The notes under the pieces are model-generated. The model had not been told where the DNA came from, made no database searches, and saw only the letters and a program-made list of their open reading frames with translations. From JAPYTU01 sp036166735 (GTDB lineage: Bacteria; Bacteroidota; Bacteroidia; Cytophagales; MED-G16): DNA of 21,920 bases. The stretch is from positions 1 through 21,920 of the forward strand of contig JAYZHG010000036.1 in assembly GCA_036166735.1 (NCBI GenBank), given 5' to 3'. Position numbers and translations under genes: made by a program. Below, one piece after another: positions 16,470 through 21,920 of the stretch (the first letter of the stretch is position 1; every line of letters begins with the position of its first letter).

Positions 16470-16536
16470 TATATTGACTAATATATTTTAGTCATTATAT
16501 TATTTTTATCAATATAATGACAAGAATTTTTTTGTC
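16470..16536. repeat. Overlapping inverted repeats upstream of nrdB
   Basis: TGACTAA (16475-16481) and TTAGTCA (16488-16494) form a perfect 7-bp inverted repeat; with one T-T mismatch the arms extend to 12 bp (16470-16499). GTCATTATATT (16491-16501) and AATATAATGAC (16511-16521) form a perfect 11-bp inverted repeat that shares GTCA with the first. GACAA (16519-16523) and TTGTC (16532-16536) form a third, weaker one. The result is four GAC/GTC half-sites in alternating orientation, ending 30 bases before the nrdB ATG. They could be an operator for a dimeric regulator or mutually exclusive hairpins in the leader. They do not read as the NrdR box (ACACwATATwTwGTGT type). Confidence 0.6.
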
Positions 16537-16566
16537 TAATTTTTTAAATAGTTAACAAAATATTTA

Positions 16567-17559
16567 ATGCAACAAGAGGCCCAATTACCAGAACCTATTT
16601 TAGAAGAAAATGCTGATAGATTTGTACTATTCCCTATTGAACATGATGACATTTGGAAATTTTACAAAAAAGCAGAAGCAAGTTTTTGGACTGCTGAAGA
16701 AATCGATCTTAGTACCGACTTAAAAGATTGGGAAAATTTAAATGATGGTGAAAAACATTTCATCAAACATGTACTAGCTTTTTTTGCAGCTAGTGACGGT
16801 ATAGTTAATGAAAATTTAGCTGAACATTTTGTGTCAGATGTACAATATACTGAAGCAAAATTTTTCTATGGATTTCAAATTGCTATTGAAAATATTCATT
16901 CCGAAACTTATTCATTATTAATTGATACGTATGTTGAAGACCCTAAAGAGAAAGATAATTTGCTTCATGCAATAGAAACTTTAGACTGTGTTAAGAAAAA
17001 AGCAGATTGGGCACTAAAATGGATTGATAATGGAACTTTTGCTGAAAGATTAATTGCATTTGCTGCTGTAGAAGGAATATTTTTTTCTGGAAGTTTTTGT
17101 TCAATATTTTGGCTTAAAAAAAGAGGTCTAATGCCTGGACTTACTTTTTCAAATGAACTTATATCTAGAGATGAAGGTCTTCATTGCGATTTTGCATGCC
17201 ACTTATACACAAAACATGTAGTAAATACCTTACCAAAAGAAAAAGTCACAAAAATCATTGTTGATGCCGTTGATATGGAAAAAGAATTTGTTACCGATGC
17301 ATTACCAGTGAAACTAATAGGTATGAATTCTGATTTAATGTGTCAATATATTGAATTTGTTGCAGATAGACTTCTCATTGAACTTGGTTGTTCTAGAGTA
17401 TACAATTCATCAAATCCTTTTGATTTTATGGAGATGATATCCTTACAAGGCAAAACTAATTTCTTTGAAAAAAGAGTTGCTGAATATCAAAAGGCAGGTG
17501 TCCTTAAAAAGGATGATGCCGCTGATAGTCCAAAATTTTCATTAGAAGAAGACTTTTAA
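16567..17559 (+). CDS. nrdB: Class Ia ribonucleotide reductase, small (beta) subunit
   Basis: Makes and houses the tyrosyl radical used by NrdA to reduce ribonucleoside diphosphates under oxic conditions. At 330 residues it is of eukaryote-like/Bacteroidota size. The diiron ligands are visible: Asp77 (AASDGIVNENL), Glu108 and His111 (IENIHSETY), Glu169 (VEGIFFSG), and Glu203 and His206 (RDEGLHCDF). The radical Tyr is Tyr115, in the same helix four residues after His111, so this is a radical-Tyr class Ia/b protein rather than a Phe- or Leu-substituted class Ic. The C-terminal docking tail SLEEDF is intact. nrdA follows after 9 bases. Confidence 0.96.
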   Translation: MQQEAQLPEPILEENADRFVLFPIEHDDIWKFYKKAEASFWTAEEIDLSTDLKDWENLNDGEKHFIKHVLAFFAASDGIVNENLAEHFVSDVQYTEAKFFYGFQIAIENIHSETYSLLIDTYVEDPKEKDNLLHAIETLDCVKKKADWALKWIDNGTFAERLIAFAAVEGIFFSGSFCSIFWLKKRGLMPGLTFSNELISRDEGLHCDFACHLYTKHVVNTLPKEKVTKIIVDAVDMEKEFVTDALPVKLIGMNSDLMCQYIEFVADRLLIELGCSRVYNSSNPFDFMEMISLQGKTNFFEKRVAEYQKAGVLKKDDAADSPKFSLEEDF

Positions 17560-17568
17560 TATATATAA

Positions 17569-19929
17569 ATGCTAGTAATAAAAAGAGACCAAAGAAAAGA
17601 ATCAGTAAAATTTGATAAAATAACTGCAAGAATTGAAAAATTAAGCTATGGTCTAAATACTAAATACGTAAAAACAATTGAAATTGCTAAAAAAGTTATT
17701 GACGGTATTTATGATGGAGTGTCCACCCAAGAACTTGATGAATTAGCAGCTGAAACAGCCGCAACTCTTACTACCAAACATCCAGACTATGCAATTTTAG
17801 CAGCGAGAATATCCATCTCTAATCTTCACAAAACAACGAGCAAGTCTTTTTCAAGTACCATGAAAAGATTATACACATACATCAATCCAAAAACAGGGAA
17901 AAATGCTTCACTTTTATCTAAAGAAATATATGGAATCATCAATAAAAATGCCTCAATTCTGGATTCTTCTATTATTTATGATAGAGATTTTAGTTATGAC
18001 TATTTTGGGTTTAAAACCCTTGAAAAATCTTACCTTTTAAAACTTAAAGGTTTAGTTGTTGAAAGACCTCAACACATGCTCATGAGAGTTGCGATTGGCA
18101 TTCATAAAGAAAACATTGATGCTGCTATTGAAACATATAATTTGCTTTCTGAAAAATGGTTTACTCATGCTACACCAACACTTTTTAATGCAGGTACTCC
18201 AAAACCACAACTATCATCATGTTTTTTACTTACAATGAAAGATGATAGTATAGAAGGAATATATGATACATTAAAACAGTGTGCAAAAATATCTCAATCA
18301 GCTGGTGGAATAGGACTAAGTATCCATAATGTTAGAGCTACAGGATCATACATAAATGGAACCAATGGAATTTCTAATGGTATTATTCCTATGCTTAGAA
18401 ATTTTGATATGACAGCACGATACGTTGACCAAGGTGGTGGAAAAAGAAAAGGAAGTTTTGCTATATATATTGAGCCGTGGCATGCAGATATTTTTGAATT
18501 TCTACAACTCAAAAAAAATCATGGAAAAGAAGAGCTAAGAGCAAGAGATCTTTTCTATGCAATGTGGATACCAGATCTTTTTATGAAAAGAGTCGAAGCA
18601 AATGAAGATTGGTCATTATTTTCTCCAGATGAAGCAAAAGATTTGCACGAAACATATGGTGATGATTTTGAAAAACTTTATACTAAATATGAAAAAGAAG
18701 GAAAAGCAAGAAAGTCAGTAAAAGCTCAAGACTTATGGTTTGAAATACTAGAATCACAAATAGAAACAGGAAACCCTTATATATTATATAAAGACGCAGC
18801 AAATAAAAAATCTAATCAAAAAAATTTAGGAACAATTAAATCTTCCAATCTATGTACTGAAATAATGGAATATACATCACCAGATGAAATTGCAGTATGC
18901 AATTTGGCTTCTATAGCTTTAAACAAATTTGTTAAAGATGATATGACTTATGACCACAAAAAATTATATGAGATTACTAAAGTCATTACTAAAAATTTAA
19001 ACAAAGTTATTGATGTTAATTATTATCCGGTTGAAGAAGCAAGGAATTCTAATATGAGACATAGACCTATTGGAATTGGAGTACAAGGACTTGCTGACAC
19101 TTTTATTCTTATGAGATATGCTTTTGATTCTAAAGAAGCTAAAAAATTAAATGCTGAAATTTTTGAAACTATTTATTTTGGAGCAATGGAAGCATCAATG
19201 GAAATAGCAAAAAAAGATGGAACATATGAATCCTATAAAGGTTCCCCAGTATCAAAAGGTATTTTTCAATTTGACATGTGGGGAATAACTCCAAATTCAA
19301 ATAGATGGGACTGGACAAAACTAAAACAAAAAGTGAAAAAGAATGGTGTTAGAAATTCTCTACTACTAGCTCCTATGCCCACAGCATCTACATCACAAAT
19401 TCTTGGGAATAATGAATGCTTTGAACCCTATACTTCGAATATCTATACAAGAAGGGTATTATCTGGGGAATTTATTGTAGTAAACAAACACCTTCTTAAA
19501 GACTTAATAAAGCTTAATCTTTGGGACGATACTATGAAAGATAGACTAATGGAAGCTAATGGCTCAATTCAAAACATTAAAGAAATACCCGAAAGTATTA
19601 AACTCCTTTACAGGACAGTTTGGGAAGTTTCTCAAAAAAGTATAATTGATATGGCTGCAGACAGAGGAGCATATATATGTCAAAGTCAAAGTATGAATAT
19701 TCATATGCAAGATGCCACTTTTGGTAAATTAACATCAATGCATTTTCACGCCTGGAAAAAAGGACTAAAAACGGGTCTTTATTATTTAAGAACAAAAGCA
19801 GCGGCTGATGCTATCAAATTTACAATAGTAAAAGATGAAAAGAAAAGTATTGAAGAAAAAGAAAAGGAGCAAGCGGCAATAGAATGTTCTATCGATAATA
19901 AAGATGATTGCGAAATGTGTGGAAGTTAA
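17569..19929 (+). CDS. nrdA: Class Ia ribonucleotide reductase, large (alpha) subunit
   Basis: Catalytic subunit that reduces NDPs to dNDPs. The 786 residues include a complete N-terminal ATP-cone (about 1-95, KRDQRKESVKFDKITARIEK), so activity should be under dATP/ATP control. Active-site residues: Cys218 (LSSCFLL) and Cys444 (AVCNLAS) as the redox pair; Asn427, Cys429 and Glu431 in SSNLCTEIME as the thiyl-radical site; a Tyr pair in GLYYLRTKAAADA for radical transfer; and the C-terminal CEMC (Cys781 and Cys784) that shuttles electrons from thioredoxin or glutaredoxin. All key residues are present. It is transcribed with nrdB. A strong terminator lies 76 bases after the stop. Confidence 0.97.
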   Translation: MLVIKRDQRKESVKFDKITARIEKLSYGLNTKYVKTIEIAKKVIDGIYDGVSTQELDELAAETAATLTTKHPDYAILAARISISNLHKTTSKSFSSTMKRLYTYINPKTGKNASLLSKEIYGIINKNASILDSSIIYDRDFSYDYFGFKTLEKSYLLKLKGLVVERPQHMLMRVAIGIHKENIDAAIETYNLLSEKWFTHATPTLFNAGTPKPQLSSCFLLTMKDDSIEGIYDTLKQCAKISQSAGGIGLSIHNVRATGSYINGTNGISNGIIPMLRNFDMTARYVDQGGGKRKGSFAIYIEPWHADIFEFLQLKKNHGKEELRARDLFYAMWIPDLFMKRVEANEDWSLFSPDEAKDLHETYGDDFEKLYTKYEKEGKARKSVKAQDLWFEILESQIETGNPYILYKDAANKKSNQKNLGTIKSSNLCTEIMEYTSPDEIAVCNLASIALNKFVKDDMTYDHKKLYEITKVITKNLNKVIDVNYYPVEEARNSNMRHRPIGIGVQGLADTFILMRYAFDSKEAKKLNAEIFETIYFGAMEASMEIAKKDGTYESYKGSPVSKGIFQFDMWGITPNSNRWDWTKLKQKVKKNGVRNSLLLAPMPTASTSQILGNNECFEPYTSNIYTRRVLSGEFIVVNKHLLKDLIKLNLWDDTMKDRLMEANGSIQNIKEIPESIKLLYRTVWEVSQKSIIDMAADRGAYICQSQSMNIHMQDATFGKLTSMHFHAWKKGLKTGLYYLRTKAAADAIKFTIVKDEKKSIEEKEKEQAAIECSIDNKDDCEMCGS

Positions 19930-19931
19930 CC

Positions 19932-19962
19932 TTTGATTATTTTAAATGATTTTGTAAATTTG
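19932..19962 (+). promoter_or_regulatory. Bacteroidota-type promoter just after nrdA
   Basis: TTTG (19932-19935), exactly 19 nt, then a perfect TAAATTTG (19955-19962). This is the same pair of boxes and spacing as the rplU promoter, and it starts two bases after the nrdA stop. Transcription would start near 19966-19969. Because a strong terminator begins 42 bases after the -7 box, the promoter seems to serve a very short transcript rather than the next gene directly. Confidence 0.65.
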
Positions 19963-19965
19963 AAC

Positions 19966-20031
19966 TCACCTAATTCTATTATGCAAATAATAGAAGCAGT
20001 TAAGAACCACCTATGGTAAGGTGGTTTTTTT
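19966..20031 (+). ncRNA. Candidate small RNA of about 60-65 nt
   Basis: Between a consensus promoter (19932-19962) and an intrinsic terminator lies a compact unit with no ORF of note. It holds a perfect 9-bp hairpin, TTCTATTAT (19974-19982) and ATAATAGAA (19987-19995), closed by the GNRA tetraloop GCAA; a 9-nt linker; and the terminator stem. Two hairpins, the second followed by a U-run, is the classic layout of a small regulatory RNA. Alternatively it is a leader or attenuator for the lipoprotein gene at 20077, or simply the 3' UTR of nrdA. The 5' base and expression are unknown. It could be compared with Bacteroidota RNA families such as Flavo-1; I cannot tell from memory whether it belongs. 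Confidence 0.4.
20005..20031 (+). terminator. Intrinsic terminator after nrdA / candidate small RNA
   Basis: AACCACCT (20005-20012) and AGGTGGTT (20019-20026) form a perfect 8-bp stem with five G-C pairs, striking in this AT-rich DNA, and a 6-nt loop. A run of Ts to 20031 follows. It should end both nrdBA transcripts and any transcript from the promoter at 19932. Confidence 0.88.
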
Positions 20032-20076
20032 ATTTATAACAAACATTGACATTAAATAAAACCCCTATATTGTATT

Positions 20077-20859
20077 ATGAAAAACATTTTCTTATTTAGT
20101 TTTTTAATATTATTTTTTAGTACATGTGATTCAATAGAAAAAAATATACCTGAAGAATGTACTACTCTAGGAACTCCACCTTTTGGAGGAACAATATTCA
20201 TTGATCCTGATATTATAACACCAGAAGATCCAACAACCTTTATAAGTTTAATCTATAATGGACAAGGATCAAGAACCATGTTTGATAGAAGAGTTAATGA
20301 TTGGGTTACATTAAATCCTTACCTTTTTCCTGCACAATATGATGATGGATTATATATTGAGATACAAGTAAATCCTGAATTTGGAAATCCTGAAGTCGCC
20401 GAAGTTCAAGCTTTAAAATTTGCAGAAGTAATTGGAAGATTAACAACACAGTTAAGAAAAGACGTTGAGACAGTATGGATACATAAAGGAAATGAACCAT
20501 TCGGAGGTGGTAATAACAACCTATTAATTCATACAGACTGGTCAGAAGAAAATTATGAAAGCCAAGGTATTCTTGAAGAAACTTTAGTTCACGAAGCCTC
20601 TCATACTTCTCTTGACTCCTACCATGCTGAGACAGAAGATTGGCTTAATGCTCAATCCATTGATTGTAATTTTATATCAGATTATGCAAGAGATAATCCT
20701 ATAAGAGAAGATATCGCTGAAAGTTATCTGCCCTATTTAGCTATAAGATATAGAGCAAACAGAATATCTCCATCTCTTAAACAGACCATAGAAAACACAA
20801 TGCCTAATAGAATTAATTATTTTGACAATCAAAACTTTAACATGTATCCTATAGAATAA
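20077..20859 (+). CDS. HExxH-containing lipoprotein of unknown function (putative zinc metallopeptidase)
   Basis: A 260-residue lipoprotein: signal MKNIFLFSFLILFFSTC with lipidated Cys17, then a globular domain. The segment FIDPDIITPEDPTTF is followed by a region ending in GNEPFGGGNNNLLIHTD and then ETLVHEASHTSLDSYH (169-183). His172, Glu173 and His176 form an HExxH zinc motif on a predicted helix. REDIAESYLPY (210-220) downstream could supply a Glu as third zinc ligand, as in gluzincins. I recognise this as a conserved uncharacterised family but know no studied member; peptidase activity is inferred only from the motif. It is preceded by the terminator at 20005-20031, so it probably has its own promoter, which I cannot place with confidence. 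Confidence 0.75.
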   Translation: MKNIFLFSFLILFFSTCDSIEKNIPEECTTLGTPPFGGTIFIDPDIITPEDPTTFISLIYNGQGSRTMFDRRVNDWVTLNPYLFPAQYDDGLYIEIQVNPEFGNPEVAEVQALKFAEVIGRLTTQLRKDVETVWIHKGNEPFGGGNNNLLIHTDWSEENYESQGILEETLVHEASHTSLDSYHAETEDWLNAQSIDCNFISDYARDNPIREDIAESYLPYLAIRYRANRISPSLKQTIENTMPNRINYFDNQNFNMYPIE

Positions 20860-20869
20860 ATTAAATTAT

Positions 20870-21694
20870 TTATTTTTCTATAAATACAGATATTCCATTT
20901 TCACCCTGAACAGTATAAAAAATATAATTTATTTTATTTTCTCGATATACATATGGATCTCTAATCTGATGAACTTTTTTTTCTACCATACCAAATTTTG
21001 ATTTTTTAATTGGCTCATGAGAACCTTCCCAACTATACAATGGGCTAAAAACTTCAGAAATACAATAAGGTTTCAATGTATACATATTTATTTTACACTT
21101 CATTACTCGTTCAGGACAATCACCTATTTTCGTATAATAACAATAAACAAAATTCTTTCGAACAAGTATAGAACAATGTCTCATGTTAAAAATAAATCTA
21201 GGATTTAAGATTTGATATTTACCATTAATTAGTTTATAAATACAACCGTATTTACTATTGTTTTTTGCTACTCCAAAAACTTTTCCTTTATATACAAATC
21301 TTCTAAAATAGAATAAGGCAAATTTTTCTTGATCAGGTATAAAATTTATACCATCATCAGAAATTGCGCTAGAGGATAATTGAGATTCTTTATCATATAC
21401 TGAATGATAAATCATAACTATTTTATTATTCTTAAAATATATCTCTGGACTTGCAATGTGGTCAATTCCATTAATTTGATTTATATCTAAAACCCCTTTT
21501 TGATAAATATTCCATCTGCCCAAAAGATTATTTGAATATGCAAGTTTAATATGTGAGCCTTTATGATGAGCAAAATACATATAATACCTGCCCAGAGGAT
21601 TATTAATCCATTTTGGAACTTTAATTACAGTAGGACCATTTATATTATCATTTTCTCTGTGTAATTTTTTAGGAGTTATAATTAGTTTTCTCAT
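20870..21694 (-). CDS. Five-bladed beta-propeller protein, glycosyl hydrolase 43-like fold
   Basis: A 274-residue protein without signal peptide or membrane segment, so probably cytoplasmic. The sequence looks like a five-bladed propeller of the GH32/43/62/68/117 type. Each blade shows a [YF]-[YF]-x-[YF] strand: RYYMYFAHHKGSHIKLAYS, IVMIYHSVYDKES, VFGVAKNNSK, VYCYYTKIGD and INYIFYTVQGENG. Blades are joined by acidic turns such as IDHIASPEIYF and QIRDPYVY. The start NGPTVIKVP and the near-terminal RDPYVY resemble a family found in varied marine bacteria. The catalytic Asp/Asp/Glu trio of GH43 cannot be assigned with certainty, so a binding or glycosidase or phosphorylase role stays open. It converges on the HExxH lipoprotein gene (10-bp gap) and diverges from the CDF transporter gene. 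Confidence 0.6.
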   Translation of the reverse strand: MRKLIITPKKLHRENDNINGPTVIKVPKWINNPLGRYYMYFAHHKGSHIKLAYSNNLLGRWNIYQKGVLDINQINGIDHIASPEIYFKNNKIVMIYHSVYDKESQLSSSAISDDGINFIPDQEKFALFYFRRFVYKGKVFGVAKNNSKYGCIYKLINGKYQILNPRFIFNMRHCSILVRKNFVYCYYTKIGDCPERVMKCKINMYTLKPYCISEVFSPLYSWEGSHEPIKKSKFGMVEKKVHQIRDPYVYRENKINYIFYTVQGENGISVFIEK

Positions 21695-21753
21695 TAAACA
21701 AACTAAATAAAATATTTGCTATAAAATTATTAATCAATTACATATATTTAATT

Positions 21754-21920
21754 ATGGGGCACAATCATTCACATAATCATACTTCCACTAAAAATATTAA
21801 AATTGCATTTTATTTAAATTTATGCTTCACAATACTAGAAATAATTGGAGGTATTTATGTTAATAGTATTGCTATAATTTCAGATGCTATTCATGATTTG
21901 GGAGATACTATTTCACTAGG
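21754..21920 (+). CDS. CDF-family cation efflux transporter, N-terminal part (partial)
   Basis: The last 167 bases open a gene that runs off the window; 55 complete codons are visible. The product starts with a His-rich metal-binding head (MGHNHSHNH), then KNIKIAFYLNLCFTILEIIGGIYVNSIAIISDAIHDLGDTISLG. The first two membrane helices and the HDLGD motif (His-x3-Asp) are those of zinc-type cation diffusion facilitators of the CzcD/ZitB group, which export Zn2+ in exchange for protons across the inner membrane. It diverges from the beta-propeller gene across a 59-bp gap in which I see no clear promoter. Confidence 0.9.
   Translation, partial: MGHNHSHNHTSTKNIKIAFYLNLCFTILEIIGGIYVNSIAIISDAIHDLGDTISL

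Noticed and set aside
16517..16555. A 12-codon ORF (starts MTRIF) in the nrdB leader that might be a leader peptide.
   Set aside because: No ribosome binding signal, no regulatory codon run and overlap with the inverted repeats; short ORFs of this size are expected by chance.
20853..20880. AT-only inverted repeat (AATAAAT/ATTTATT) with trailing Ts between the convergent lipoprotein and beta-propeller genes.
   Set aside because: The position suits a terminator, but an A-T-only stem is weak and such repeats are common in DNA of this composition.
21711..21718. AATATTTG upstream of the CDF gene as a -7 promoter box; the same octamer also occurs at 166-173 before the Kazal gene.
   Set aside because: No TTG or TTTG at a suitable distance upstream in either case.

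Overview
The window reads as a piece of a very AT-rich, streamlined marine Bacteroidota genome, most likely Flavobacteriia-like. The reasons are the gene content and order (nusB with a long N-terminal extension, DUF1573 lipoprotein, yajC, coaE; truA beside a DUF4293 gene; class Ia nrdB-nrdA), the lack of clear Shine-Dalgarno sequences, several TTG/GTG starts, and two near-perfect Bacteroidota-type promoters (TTTG, 19-nt spacer, TAAATTTG). The organism call is an inference; no rRNA or tRNA lies in the window.

Layout. 1-135 (+) is the tail of a sulfatase, followed by a small Kazal-type inhibitor lipoprotein (192-413, +). 456-4365 (-) is one tight operon read leftward: amino-acid dehydrogenase, nusB, YtxH-like protein, DUF1573 lipoprotein, yajC, a 54-codon ORF where a YbbR gene would be expected, and coaE. 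Next come two ABC exporter half-transporters that converge and overlap at their 3' ends (4433-6217 + and 6210-7973 -). Their ATPase motifs are complementary, suggesting a heterodimer. truA follows on the minus strand. 8764-15672 (+) is a long co-directional run: DUF4293, htpG, a MORN-repeat secreted protein, lipB, rnr, polyprenyl synthase. rplU-rpmA (16241-15669, -) converge on it. A 325-bp divergent intergenic region carries the rplU promoter, a probable nrd promoter and overlapping inverted repeats, then nrdB-nrdA (16567-19929, +). Behind nrdA lies a compact promoter, GNRA-loop hairpin and intrinsic terminator unit that looks like a roughly 60-65-nt small RNA gene. The window ends with an HExxH lipoprotein (20077-20859, +), a beta-propeller protein (21694-20870, -) and the 5' end of a CDF metal transporter (21754 onward, +).

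Functionally this is mostly housekeeping: CoA synthesis, Sec accessory function, transcription antitermination, pseudouridylation, protein folding, lipoylation, RNA decay, isoprenoid synthesis, ribosomal proteins and dNTP synthesis. I see no mobile element, CRISPR array or defence system. The parts worth a second look are the candidate small RNA after nrdA, the shrunken YbbR-like ORF, the complementary ABC pair, the alternating inverted repeats before nrdB, an RNase R without its usual N-terminal winged helix, and the uncharacterised HExxH lipoprotein.
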